Source of the DNA: Sphingomonas sp. SUN039
GTDB lineage: Bacteria > Pseudomonadota > Alphaproteobacteria > Sphingomonadales > Sphingomonadaceae
Reading direction: 5' to 3'
Assembly: GCF_024758725.1 (NCBI RefSeq)
Contig: NZ_CP096972.1
Location: forward strand, 3,392,001 to 3,456,000
DNA length: 64,000 nt
In this document: positions 19,489 through 28,651 of the stretch, in pieces
Layout: the number at the start of each line of letters is the position of its first letter
Numbering within the stretch: position 1 is the stretch's first letter
Program-made: the position numbers and the translations under genes
Notes under the pieces: generated by a model
The model's input: the letters and a program-made list of their open reading frames with translations, nothing else
Told to the model about the DNA's origin: nothing
Databases searched by the model: none

Positions 19489-20643
19489 TCAGGCCCTCAC
19501 ACCCGGCAGCGCGGAATAGGCTTCGCTGCGGGTGAGGCTGAATTGCTGCTGGTAACTGCCCGGCTTGATCAGGTGCCGGACCGAGGCGACCTTGTAAGTG
19601 CCGTTGTAGCGCGCGCCCGCGCCGCGCAGGTCGACCTTGTCGCGGGCCTTGAGCGCATCGTTGTACGAGGCGGAATCGATCGTGCCGGTAATCCTGAACG
19701 CCTCGCGCGCGGCGCAATCGACTTCGCTTTGCGCGCGCGCCTGCGCCTGCATCGCCGACAGTCCGCTCGTCTCCATCGGTTGCTTGCGCGTGTTCCCCAT
19801 TTTCGTGACCCCTGCGGGGACGAGGCCCATCGGCGTCTGGCTGGGCATCAAGGCATAGATCGGCACGAGTTTTCCGGTCTGGCGGTCTTTGACCTGACCC
19901 TCGACCTTCACCATCTCGTCACCGTTTTCCCAGACCTCGACATCGTACGCGTCCGACCCCGGCCCCATGTTGATCGAGAGCGCCTTTTGCTGGATGCCGG
20001 GTTTGACCGGCGGCCCCCAGTACAGCTGGTTCAGCCCCGGCGCCGGGCCCGGATCGACATAGGTGTCATACCCGTGACGGCGCGCCATTTGCTTGAGATA
20101 GGCCCAGTCCGAACAGCGCTGCTGCGGCACGCGGTCGATCGGGATCGGCGGATCGACGAATTTGGGCGGGAACACCGCCGGCATCAGCCCGAGTTTCGGG
20201 TAGGAGCCCGCGATCTTGATCGCGATCATGGTCTCGTCGAGCGCGGTATGTTCGACCTGCTTGACCTCGCGGTCGAGCTCGGTGCTGAGGTCGTCGCCGA
20301 GCAGGGTCAGCGTCCCTTTGCCGGGCTCGCTGCCCGGACGATAGACGCGCTTCGACACCAGCCCGTCGAAAATCACCGTCGGCGAAATGTCGAAGATCAT
20401 GGTGACGACGACCCTTGTCTCGGCCGCGAACCGCGGATCCTCGAGGATCGACGCGCCGAGAAAATCGAGGAGGCCGGTGCGCCCGGCCTGAAGCACCAAC
20501 TTGAACCCCGACGGCGCGCAGTCGGACATCATGATCTCGAGCTCGCTCAGCCCGGCCAGCGCCTCCATCGGCATCGGCAAGAGGACTGGATTGCCGATCA
20601 TGATGTTCATGCGAACACCGAGTATGTTGCCGATCAGGCTCAT
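19489..20643 (-). CDS. Baseplate hub protein (gpD/gp27-like, Afp8 N-terminal equivalent)
   Basis: ATG 20643 overlaps the stop of the LysM-like gene (ATGA), giving 384 residues; the open frame continues further upstream but into that gene. The sequence has ALAGLSELEIMMSDCAPSGF and KLVLQAGR, then FDGLVSKRVYRPGSEPGKGT, CSDWAYLKQMARRHGYDTYV and a C-terminal YNGTYKVASVRHLIKPGSYQ followed by QQFSLTRS. That is the order of domains in phage late control D/gp27-like hubs. The hub connects the tube to the spike protein encoded next. Confidence 0.86.
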   Translation of the reverse strand: MSLIGNILGVRMNIMIGNPVLLPMPMEALAGLSELEIMMSDCAPSGFKLVLQAGRTGLLDFLGASILEDPRFAAETRVVVTMIFDISPTVIFDGLVSKRVYRPGSEPGKGTLTLLGDDLSTELDREVKQVEHTALDETMIAIKIAGSYPKLGLMPAVFPPKFVDPPIPIDRVPQQRCSDWAYLKQMARRHGYDTYVDPGPAPGLNQLYWGPPVKPGIQQKALSINMGPGSDAYDVEVWENGDEMVKVEGQVKDRQTGKLVPIYALMPSQTPMGLVPAGVTKMGNTRKQPMETSGLSAMQAQARAQSEVDCAAREAFRITGTIDSASYNDALKARDKVDLRGAGARYNGTYKVASVRHLIKPGSYQQQFSLTRSEAYSALPGVRA

Positions 20644-20945
20644 CCCTTGACCGGGCCTGCCTGCGGCATCGGGATCCGGATGTTTTCGCCGGGTGTCGCG
20701 CCGATGGTGCGCGGATGGGTCGCGTCGGATGCATCCGCGATCAGCCACCAGCCCTCGGCAAGACCCAGATAGCGGCTGGCCAGATTGTCGAGCCGGTCGC
20801 TGTCGCTGGCGCGGTGCAAGGTTGCTGTCACCGACTGCGCGGGTTCGGGAATCCAGCGCGGCAGGACATAGCGCAGCGACGTGCCGTCGGCGCGGACGAA
20901 ATCGCGCTGCGGCTGGTCGCGATAGCGGCTGCGGTTGTCGAACAT
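20640..20945 (-). CDS. Small LysM-like / gp53-like baseplate protein
   Basis: A protein of 101 residues. The stretch DRLDNLASRYLGLAEGWWLI followed by ADASDATHP resembles a LysM or tail-protein-X/gp53 module that binds baseplate partners, and the C-terminus GENIRIPMPQAGPVKG is the usual end of such modules. It lies between the Pvc7-like adaptor and the hub, starts 15 bp after the former and overlaps the latter by 4 bp. In Afp/PVC loci the equivalent LysM domain is part of Afp7; here it is a separate gene. Confidence 0.72.
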   Translation of the reverse strand: MFDNRSRYRDQPQRDFVRADGTSLRYVLPRWIPEPAQSVTATLHRASDSDRLDNLASRYLGLAEGWWLIADASDATHPRTIGATPGENIRIPMPQAGPVKG

Positions 20946-20960
20946 GCGCCTGTCTCCTCC

Positions 20961-21620
20961 TCAGCTACCGGGTCCGGCGCCCAGCACCGCGCCGAAATTG
21001 GCGATATTGTCGATGCTGGCGGCGGTCGCGTAGACTTCCTTGATCACCTGATGCGCGATGAAGGCCCAGTATCCGGGATGCGTCATCGACAGGTCGTTAT
21101 AGGTCAGCACCTTCATCGACAGCGCGACATCGGCGCGGATCGGATTGAGGTCGGGGTCGTGCGCGGTTTCGGTGATCGACAGCGATTCCAGCTTGACCGG
21201 CACCACGCGCTTCCAGCCGTAGATAAACAGGGTGAGCGGCGCGACCGGCGGCAGCACTTCCATCGTGCCGGCCAGCATCAGCGCCTGATTGATCGCTACC
21301 TGAATGGTCTTGGGATAGGCCAGCATTTCGAGCGCGGCGATATAGCCGGTCAGCCCGCCGCCGAGCGGCCCGGTCTCGCCGCGTTCGAGCTGGTCGATCA
21401 CGTCCATTTGCAAGGTCGCACTGATCGTCTCGGTCGGCGGCCCCTGCAGCCGCAACGGCTCGGCCCGCCCGCCACCAGCTTCCGAATAGCGCGGCGTGAC
21501 CGAACGTGACAGCTGCTCGGGGTTGTACTGGAACACCGCGACCGACGACACAGGATTGAAAATGTCGATCCCGACAATCGCGCCCTTGAGGACCTGGGGG
21601 GAGCCGGGGAAGGTGGTCAT
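20961..21620 (-). CDS. Afp7/Pvc7-like baseplate adaptor
   Basis: The ATG at 21620 overlaps the stop of the DUF4157 gene (ATGA) and gives 219 residues. The N-terminus contains VAVFQYNPEQLSRSVTPRYS and the middle has TISATLQMDVIDQLERGE, both typical of the eCIS family in which a tube-like domain contacts the hub. The end, LSMKVLTYNDLSMTHPGYWA, is also conserved in these loci. The role as an adaptor between tube and hub is inferred from Afp7/Pvc7. An in-frame start 11 codons upstream would run into the DUF4157 gene. Confidence 0.75.
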   Translation of the reverse strand: MTTFPGSPQVLKGAIVGIDIFNPVSSVAVFQYNPEQLSRSVTPRYSEAGGGRAEPLRLQGPPTETISATLQMDVIDQLERGETGPLGGGLTGYIAALEMLAYPKTIQVAINQALMLAGTMEVLPPVAPLTLFIYGWKRVVPVKLESLSITETAHDPDLNPIRADVALSMKVLTYNDLSMTHPGYWAFIAHQVIKEVYATAASIDNIANFGAVLGAGPGS

Positions 21621-24600
21621 TTCGCGTTGTCTGGCAAGCGTTGGGCAAGCCAAGCAGAATATAGCTTGCCAGCCTGCATCGCATACGTAACCAAAATATT
21701 GTTACTGACGTCAGTTAATTTCAACGTTACATCATTGACGCATTTAAACCAAATCTTGTTAGGCATTGTTTTATAGGCAGGTTTGTCGGCTTTCACAAGC
21801 TTGCATATCTGAACTGGAATGGCATTGTTATCTTGATGGAAGCCGTATGAATCCTGAATGCTGAATTTTACACTTTTTGAGTAGCATCCACCTGCAGTCT
21901 TCTCGTCGAAATTGCCCGTGGCATCCGTGCGGAATCCACTGTCAATTCCATGGATAAACATCGCCTGAAATTCTTTTGGCGTGGGTGCAATATGTTCTAT
22001 CTTCTGTTCAGCAACGTCGAATTTCGTATAGGCTTCTGTGGCCTGTTCGCCGCCTTGAATGATCCCACCATAGCCCGTCTTCTTGGTATTTTGATCGGCT
22101 GGAGCTGCGGGCTTGGTCGTGTTGTTATTCGCACCTGGAGGCTTTTCGGGTGGCGGACTGTCGCCGGGTTTGAGTTCGGAGCCCGGCTGTTGTGGTTTTG
22201 CTTTCTGCGGCACTTGCGGCCGTTCAGCCGCCCGCTTGTCCTTATCGAAGCCACCATGATCGCGCTTTTCGGCATCGGTTGGCTTGCGGTCGACATCGGC
22301 TCCGACATCACTTGGCCGGTCCGCGCGCGAAACACCGCCTTCGGTGCCGTCGCAGGCGATTTCGTCGAAGGTCGGGAGGTCGGCGTTGATCCCGTCCATC
22401 GTGGCTGGATCGCAGAGGAAGCTCTGTAACCATTCGGGTAGCGCCGGGCGCACCAGTTCAACGATCTTCTTTGCGATCTCCTGCGGAATTTTTTTGACTT
22501 CCTGGTAGGCGAGCAGCGCCTTGGCAAAATACTCCTTGGCTGGGCAGGTCTCGAGAAGCCACGCCATGAGAGTTTCCGACGATGGCCCGCCAAGAAGCGC
22601 TGACAACTTATCGACTGCAGAGACGATACAAGATATCCCCAGCGTCTCCAGTCCACCGGCCAGGCAAGCGAGCCCACGCGCGACGTCGAACGCCTTTTTC
22701 GCGATGCCGACGATATCGGCAATCGTCTTCACCACTTCGATGACCGCTTGGTACTTTTCTTTCAACGGGCCGATGATCCGCTCGATGAAAGCGGTGATTT
22801 CGCCGAATATTTCTTCTTTGAGCGCTTCGGCCTTTGCCACATATCCGTCGATCGCGTCCTTGATCGACGCGAGCGGCGACTCGGCGAACCATTTTTCGAG
22901 CGTGTTGCGGAATCCGTTTTGCACGCAGTCTATCAGAGCGTCGGTGACACGGGGGAGCATGTACGACGCAATTGCGCCGACGATCTTGAGGAATACCTTC
23001 AAGGCCCGGGCGGCAAGTCCGCTTCCCCCCGAGCCCGGGTCCTTCTTCTTGAAAAAGCCGTCGATCTTGGCGCGGATCTTCTCGTATGCCGCCAGGATTT
23101 TTAGGAAAACGGGGCCCAGCCGATAGCGTAGCTCACCAATAACCGCGCCCCCCGGGCCTGCCATCAAATTAAGATGATGGAATCCTTTTTCGGCCTTTTT
23201 CATTGGATCCGACGTATCCGGCGTTACCAGATTGGGTGATTTTCCAATGATATTTGTAGTATTTTTTAGCGCTCGATTGAACAGCAGCGGCATTGTGTCC
23301 TTGCGGAACTCGTCCGTCTTTTCGAATGTCCCAAATTCCTTTGCGAGTTTTTTGCGCGATTCCTTCCACTGTGGATATGCATCCTTGAAAGGATCGCTTT
23401 CCGGGATGGGCTTTGCCGGCTTGGCCTTGCGCATAATGGCAATCGGCACAGGAGCCGCGTTGAGGCGGAGCGGTTGGATTTTTTTGGGCTTGTCACCTGG
23501 GGCGGTCGTCGCTTCCCCGATAAGCTTCTCTGCGATATCACGATAGCCAGTATACTGCGCTCCACCTTGTGGATTATTCATCGGGGGCGCGGCGTCCGGG
23601 TACCAAGCGTAAAGCCAGACGTGCGGCAGTTGACTATCATGGCCGTGGAATTGCTTTCCAGGTAGGACTCCTTTGCCATCGCACCGACGGGGGACGACTG
23701 TGTCCTCCTCGCCGGGCAATTTATGCCATCGCGCAAGCACGAGATCCTGAGTAGCTCCCTGTGCTTGCCAACCGTCGGAAACTCCGGAAATGCTCGTCAG
23801 CTTACCCGTCGTAAGTGCAGGCCAAGCGGACAAATTCGGTTTTGTCCCGGCTTCGAGCTGATTGCTCCCCCGGGAAATGTTGATGCGAACATTTTCATAG
23901 CCCTCCCGAGCAAATTTTATCCCGGCAAGATAATTGTTGATTTGGCGCTCCGCCACGGTTCGCGCATTTGGTGTGCCTCCGAATTTTACTTCACCGATCT
24001 CGACCGAAGTTGGCGCGCTCGCGGCATCAATGTCGAATTCACGACTTCTGGTGTTCCACCGCGGGGCAATGAGCGAACCAAGTGATTTCCGAGCATCTTT
24101 TCCATTGATGAATAGCTCATGATTGAACATCCATGTTTTTGGAATAAGTCGTTCACCTTTGTCGAGGCTAATGCATCCCATTGCAGTATGATCGGGAACA
24201 TACCATGGTCGTGGTATCAATGGACCCTTTTCCGCGTGATATGAGTAACCGAATACTTTGCCATTATTCGTTTTAACAAGGTCGGCGCGGCCGTTTAGGC
24301 CGAGCGCCTGGCAGCCACCCTTATTGCCCTTTCGATTGGAATTCGGGATCGGGACTTCACCGATGATATTTGTACCAGTGGTCAGTTGCTTGATAAACCC
24401 TTGTTCTGCCGCTGACTGATCAAAACTTTTCGGTGCGAAGAACAAATCGTCGGAATCTTCATTGCATTCAATCCGCATCACTCTCTGCGGTGCTGGCCCC
24501 ACCGGTCCCGGCGCAGTCTGCTGCATGACATGGGCCAGTTCATGCGCCATGGTAAAACCCGGTGCAGGGCGTTCGCCCGCGCCCAGCCAGATGTGGTTGC

Positions 24601-25201
24601 GATAGGTGAAGGCGCGCGCGGCAATCGACGCATTGAGCGCGTTCGATTCGCCTCCCCCATGGACGCGCACATCCGACAGGTCGCGGCCCATCCGCGTTTC
24701 GAAAAAGCTCCGCGTCGCAGCTGGCAATTCGGCACCGCCGCTGGTCAGTTGCGTATCGGATGCCGCGATCGTCTCGCCGCCTTCGGGCCCTGAATCGGGT
24801 TGGCGACGGGGCCTGATCTTCTTTTCCTTGGTCGCCGAACACGCCGAACAAGCGCGCTGGATGGAGCGCCGCGCGACCGAGGCCTGCGTCGGGGAAGCCG
24901 CGCCTTCGCGCATCGCCATGACGGTTCCCGCAATGGCATCGGCTTCGCGCTCGTAGCGGTCGCCGACCGGTCCGACTTCGAGCCGGGGCTGCACCGGCAT
25001 TTCCGCGCGCTCGTCATCGCCTTTGCAGGCCGAACATTTGCGCTGGACCGTCGGGCGCGCGGGTATGCCCGACAGCGAGCGCAAGGGGCGCAGCGCAATG
25101 CCCGCCCGCTGTTCCTGACGTTGCAGCGCAGGGGCCGCTGCCTGCACCTGAAGCGGCGGTGCCTGGCTTTTGGCCGGGGCATGGCTTTGCGTGGCGGTCA
25201 C
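21617..25201 (-). CDS. Large DUF4157 (eCIS core domain) protein, candidate effector
   Basis: Starting at GTG 25201 (GTGA overlap), the product has 1194 residues. Residues 1-60 are disordered and include QRKCSACK at 53-60; a second QRACSAC is at 115-121. DRYEREADAIAGTVMAM (81-97) and the HELAH zinc-binding motif at 220-224 define the DUF4157 metalloprotease-like domain. Residues ~245-440 contain GRADLV (D307), IGEVKFGG (E404-x-K406) and Q420, an arrangement like a PD-(D/E)xK nuclease. Residues ~640-950 are long helices. A Pro-rich linker (~985-1043) leads to a C-terminal domain of ~150 residues that I do not recognise. The gene is much more AT-rich from about 21640 to 24470 than in the DUF4157 part or in neighbouring genes. 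DUF4157 marks eCIS cargo; toxicity is inference. Confidence 0.75.
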   Translation of the reverse strand: MTATQSHAPAKSQAPPLQVQAAAPALQRQEQRAGIALRPLRSLSGIPARPTVQRKCSACKGDDERAEMPVQPRLEVGPVGDRYEREADAIAGTVMAMREGAASPTQASVARRSIQRACSACSATKEKKIRPRRQPDSGPEGGETIAASDTQLTSGGAELPAATRSFFETRMGRDLSDVRVHGGGESNALNASIAARAFTYRNHIWLGAGERPAPGFTMAHELAHVMQQTAPGPVGPAPQRVMRIECNEDSDDLFFAPKSFDQSAAEQGFIKQLTTGTNIIGEVPIPNSNRKGNKGGCQALGLNGRADLVKTNNGKVFGYSYHAEKGPLIPRPWYVPDHTAMGCISLDKGERLIPKTWMFNHELFINGKDARKSLGSLIAPRWNTRSREFDIDAASAPTSVEIGEVKFGGTPNARTVAERQINNYLAGIKFAREGYENVRINISRGSNQLEAGTKPNLSAWPALTTGKLTSISGVSDGWQAQGATQDLVLARWHKLPGEEDTVVPRRCDGKGVLPGKQFHGHDSQLPHVWLYAWYPDAAPPMNNPQGGAQYTGYRDIAEKLIGEATTAPGDKPKKIQPLRLNAAPVPIAIMRKAKPAKPIPESDPFKDAYPQWKESRKKLAKEFGTFEKTDEFRKDTMPLLFNRALKNTTNIIGKSPNLVTPDTSDPMKKAEKGFHHLNLMAGPGGAVIGELRYRLGPVFLKILAAYEKIRAKIDGFFKKKDPGSGGSGLAARALKVFLKIVGAIASYMLPRVTDALIDCVQNGFRNTLEKWFAESPLASIKDAIDGYVAKAEALKEEIFGEITAFIERIIGPLKEKYQAVIEVVKTIADIVGIAKKAFDVARGLACLAGGLETLGISCIVSAVDKLSALLGGPSSETLMAWLLETCPAKEYFAKALLAYQEVKKIPQEIAKKIVELVRPALPEWLQSFLCDPATMDGINADLPTFDEIACDGTEGGVSRADRPSDVGADVDRKPTDAEKRDHGGFDKDKRAAERPQVPQKAKPQQPGSELKPGDSPPPEKPPGANNNTTKPAAPADQNTKKTGYGGIIQGGEQATEAYTKFDVAEQKIEHIAPTPKEFQAMFIHGIDSGFRTDATGNFDEKTAGGCYSKSVKFSIQDSYGFHQDNNAIPVQICKLVKADKPAYKTMPNKIWFKCVNDVTLKLTDVSNNILVTYAMQAGKLYSAWLAQRLPDNAK

Positions 25202-25464
25202 CGCTGTGCCCCCCCGCGTCCGGGAGAGTTGCCCGCGCCCAGCGCATTCCCGATGGCCCGCCCGACGGCAGCGGCATCGCCTTCGCCGGCGCTGTTCACC
25301 CGCACTACCGGCACCTGTGCGGGAGCCAGCGCGACGCCGCGTTGCGCCAGTGCGCTGGCGATGCCTGCCGCCACGCCGCGCTGTACCGCCGGTCCGCTGC
25401 CGGGTGTGCAGCCGCGCACGACCAGCCGGTCGATATCGACGCGGATCGGCGGCCGCCCGCTCAT
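25198..25464 (-). CDS. Small conserved eCIS-associated protein
   Basis: A protein of 88 residues from ATG 25464, chosen because it overlaps the ATPase stop by 4 bp like most junctions in this operon; another ATG lies three codons upstream. It begins PPIRVDIDRLVVRGCTPGSG and continues GVAAGIASALAQRGVALAPA, a beta strand plus an amphipathic helix. Small genes with this "I-x-V-x-x-L-V" start are found next to the ATPase in other eCIS loci. Function unknown; no enzyme motif is visible. Confidence 0.6.
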   Translation of the reverse strand: MSGRPPIRVDIDRLVVRGCTPGSGPAVQRGVAAGIASALAQRGVALAPAQVPVVRVNSAGEGDAAAVGRAIGNALGAGNSPGRGGAQR

Positions 25465-27377
25465 CGCGGCCATCCGCTGAGTTCGGCGTCGGTGATGACG
25501 CGTCCGGTCTTTTCATATTCGAGCCGCGCCGCGGACAGCACATGCCCCATGCCGACCGCATCATCGGCATCGGCGGCAAAGAATGCCGCCGTCATCGCGA
25601 CGTTGCGGATCGCGCCACCGGTCAGGTTAAGCTGCGCCAGACGGGTGAAATCGAGGCCGTCGCGCGGCGTGTCGGTCGGCAGGATTTTTTCCCAGATCGC
25701 GCGACGTTCGTGCAGCGCAGGGAAGGTGAAGTCGACGATGAAACGGATGCGTCGCAGAAACGCCTGATCGATATTGCCGCGCAAATTGGTCGTCAGGATC
25801 GTCAGCCCGCGATATTCCTCGAAGCGCTGGAGCAGGTAGCTCACTTCGATATTGGCGTTGCGGTCGTGGCTGTCCTTGACCTCGGATCGCTTGCCGAAAA
25901 TCGCGTCGGCCTCGTCGAATTGCAGGATGACCGAGCCTTCCTCGGCGGCGTCGAACACACGGCGCAGGTTCTTCTCGGTGTCGCCCAGCCATTTTGAGAC
26001 GATCGACGACAGGTCGACGCGATAGACATCGAGTCCGAGTTCGGCCCCCAGAACCTCGCCCGCCATGGTCTTGCCCGCGCCCGACGGCCCCGCGAACAGC
26101 GCGCTGACCCCCAGGCCTCGACCGCCCGACCGTTTTTCCCAGCCCCATTGTCCGTAAACCCTGGCACGCTGGCGCACCTGCGCGGCGATGGCGCGCAGCA
26201 CGTCCTTTTGCGGCTCGGGCAGGACCAGATCGTTCCAGCCGCTGGTGCTGGCGACGCGGCGGGCCAGATCGTCCATCCGCGGCCGGGCGAACTGGCGGCA
26301 GGCGTTCCAGGCAAGGGCTTCGAAGTCGGGTTCGGCAACGGCGGTCTTACGCTTCTTGCGCCTTTTCGCCGCCTGATAGGCGGTGTCGGCACTGTGCAGG
26401 TCGCTGGCGATCGTCGCCACCGTTTCGGGGGGCGTGTTGAAGAAGTTCGACAGCCGCTCGACCGAACCGTTCATCCGCGCGGCGAGCGGCCCCAGCGCCG
26501 CGCGCCAGATCGGGGCGTGTTCGGCGGGTTCGGCACGCGGCATGTCCAGCCGCAGCGCACTGCGCCCGCCGATATGTACCGCTTCGGGCGCGGAGAGCAG
26601 AAAGGGTAGCCGCAGCAAGTCGGCGAACAGCAGCAGCGCGCGCCGGTCCTCGACTTCCGAGGCCTCGACCAGCAACCATCCGGATAGAAGCTGCAGGTCG
26701 CGCCGCCAGCTCCGCGCAAAGCGGGCGATGTCGGCGGTCGCGGTCGGGATGGTCAGCGCGTTGATCGCAAACAGGGCGCGCCCTGTTGTCGCGCAGGCCA
26801 GCGCCGCCGCCTGTTCCTTGCCGACGCTGTCGCCGCCGCACAGCATCAGTACTTCGTCCCGGTCGGCGGCGATTCGGTTGGCGATTGCCGTTGCGAAGCG
26901 CTGCCGCGCCGGGGCGGGGTTGGCCGCGGCGACCGGAACCCGGGCAATAGCCGCCAATTCCTCGGTCAGCACCGGCTCGCCCAGCAGAAAGAACAGCACC
27001 GGCTCGGCCAGGCTGAAGCTCGTCCCCGCCAAGGCGTTCTGCCGGTCGAGTTCGATCAGGCCTTCGCGGCGAAGCGGCGACGCGGGCGCAAAGGCCGACC
27101 AGTGCGCGCCGGGCAGCGTCGCTGCGGCCAGTCCGAACGACGGCTGGTTTTGCATCGGGTCGCCGTGCAATTGCCCGATCCGTTCGCTCCCTTCGGGTTC
27201 CAGTGCGGCATAGGCGCCGAGCAGCACGACATTGCGTTCGAACGCGTCCAGCCCAAAAATTTCCGCGAGCACGTCCGCGCTGGTCCGCGCCGGTTCGGGT
27301 GTCGACTGCGCGCCCTCCACCCACGCGCGGACGAACGCGAAGGCCTCGGCCAAGGGGTGGAGCGCGGCCGCCGTCAT
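25461..27377 (-). CDS. AAA+ ATPase of the eCIS (Afp15/Pvc15-like)
   Basis: The ATG at 27377 overlaps the Pvc16 stop (ATGA) and gives 638 residues. The N-terminal ~380 residues are specific to the family. The AAA+ module lies at about residues 410-600: Walker A FAGPSGAGKTMAGEVLG, Walker B VILQFDEADAIFGKR, sensor 1 LTILTTNLRGNID, and arginine finger region FLRRIRFIVDFTFP. Every eCIS locus carries one such ATPase, needed for particle assembly or effector loading. The codon-level start further upstream would lie inside the neighbouring gene. Confidence 0.92.
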   Translation of the reverse strand: MTAAALHPLAEAFAFVRAWVEGAQSTPEPARTSADVLAEIFGLDAFERNVVLLGAYAALEPEGSERIGQLHGDPMQNQPSFGLAAATLPGAHWSAFAPASPLRREGLIELDRQNALAGTSFSLAEPVLFFLLGEPVLTEELAAIARVPVAAANPAPARQRFATAIANRIAADRDEVLMLCGGDSVGKEQAAALACATTGRALFAINALTIPTATADIARFARSWRRDLQLLSGWLLVEASEVEDRRALLLFADLLRLPFLLSAPEAVHIGGRSALRLDMPRAEPAEHAPIWRAALGPLAARMNGSVERLSNFFNTPPETVATIASDLHSADTAYQAAKRRKKRKTAVAEPDFEALAWNACRQFARPRMDDLARRVASTSGWNDLVLPEPQKDVLRAIAAQVRQRARVYGQWGWEKRSGGRGLGVSALFAGPSGAGKTMAGEVLGAELGLDVYRVDLSSIVSKWLGDTEKNLRRVFDAAEEGSVILQFDEADAIFGKRSEVKDSHDRNANIEVSYLLQRFEEYRGLTILTTNLRGNIDQAFLRRIRFIVDFTFPALHERRAIWEKILPTDTPRDGLDFTRLAQLNLTGGAIRNVAMTAAFFAADADDAVGMGHVLSAARLEYEKTGRVITDAELSGWPR

Positions 27378-28651
27378 GGCACGACCAGTTCCGGCCCGAC
27401 GATGTGCAGATAATCGGCGGCCTGCGGATTGCTCCCCGTCACGGGTACGCTGGGGATGCCATCGACCTCGCCGCGCAGCAGATAGGTGCCGGGATCGATA
27501 TCGGTGAAAGCAAAGCTCGCCGATGTCGACAGGCCGCTGTTCGCCGCCGGGGCGACGCGGTCGAGCATCGTCGTCCACGGCTTGGCCGGATCGCGCGAGT
27601 CGAGCGCGAGCTTAACCCGCTGCTTCTCACCCAGCTTCGGCACGAAATCCACGCCCAAAGTCCCACTGCGCTTCGGGGCTGCCCCGCTGGTCACGGTCAG
27701 CGGATTGGCCCCGAGCGCGACGACGGGCTGAAGCGCAAAGGCGAGGATATTCGACCCTTGGCGGAGATGCGCGGGCAGGCCGGGCGAACTTGGTGCAGCC
27801 AGCGCCTGAACGCTATGCGTTCCGGCCAGCAATTCGCCGCCGCCGAAATTTGCGGGCGTCAGGGGAATCCGTGCTTGCCGGTCGGAAGTCTGGGCGGCAT
27901 CGACGGTCACCGTCGTGCCGTCGATCAGGAAATCGGTGCCGGGCTGGGCCATGCCATGCCCCAGGATCCACAACGGCCCGTTCCATACAATCGGTCCCGA
28001 TCCGCCGGGGACAGCCCCGGCGCGGTCGAGTCCCAGCTGCGCCATTGGCCCGACCCACACCCCGCCCTGTGTAACCGGCAGTGCCGGTGCCGGGCTGTCG
28101 TCAGTCTCGACGATGACATGGCTAAACAGGTAACCTGCCGACAGGACATAGGGCACCTGGAAGAACACCGACCATAATTTGGTGAATTCCTCGAGTGAGA
28201 AATGGTCCTGTGTGATCCGGATATTCGTCCCGGCGTCGGCAAGGTCGCTTTCGCCGATCGCCGCCAGATGTGCGGCGATCCCACTTGCGATCGCGCTTTT
28301 AGACAGGATCGGCCGGTCCTCGAGCGCGACCGCGACCGCGCCGAGCATCCGTTCCGGCTCGAAATTGTCGGCACTGCCGTAAAAGGACAGGACGAAGTGG
28401 AGATCGAGCGCGAGCTGGCTGCGCCGCATCAGCCCGCCTTCGCCGGACCTGTTGGGCATGTTGACGTTACGCATCGCCGCATTGGGGGTCACGCGCAGCA
28501 GGCAGATGTTGACGGAGGGATCGTCATCCTTGGTCCGGGCAACCGGCGGTCCGAAGCTGACATTGGCCTGCCCGACGGCCGCATTGGCCGCAGTCTGCAC
28601 CACTTGCTCGAGCGCGGCGACCACGGCGGCGATGGCGCGGAAGTTGCTCAT
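27374..28651 (-). CDS. Pvc16/DUF4255 family tail terminator-like protein
   Basis: The protein has 425 residues. The N-terminal ~190 residues are a DUF4255 (Pvc16_N) domain: DPSVNICLLRVTPNAAMRNV and LALDLHFVLSFYGSADNFEP followed by ERMLGAVAVALEDRPIL, with LSAGYLFSHVIVE closing the domain. In Afp/PVC the equivalent Afp16 caps the tube and terminates the sheath. The C-terminal ~230 residues form beta-rich Ig-like modules (VWNGPLWILGHGMAQPGTD, FTDIDPGTYLLRGEVDGIPS), more than in the minimal family members. It overlaps its neighbours by 4 bp on both sides. Confidence 0.88.
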   Translation of the reverse strand: MSNFRAIAAVVAALEQVVQTAANAAVGQANVSFGPPVARTKDDDPSVNICLLRVTPNAAMRNVNMPNRSGEGGLMRRSQLALDLHFVLSFYGSADNFEPERMLGAVAVALEDRPILSKSAIASGIAAHLAAIGESDLADAGTNIRITQDHFSLEEFTKLWSVFFQVPYVLSAGYLFSHVIVETDDSPAPALPVTQGGVWVGPMAQLGLDRAGAVPGGSGPIVWNGPLWILGHGMAQPGTDFLIDGTTVTVDAAQTSDRQARIPLTPANFGGGELLAGTHSVQALAAPSSPGLPAHLRQGSNILAFALQPVVALGANPLTVTSGAAPKRSGTLGVDFVPKLGEKQRVKLALDSRDPAKPWTTMLDRVAPAANSGLSTSASFAFTDIDPGTYLLRGEVDGIPSVPVTGSNPQAADYLHIVGPELVVP

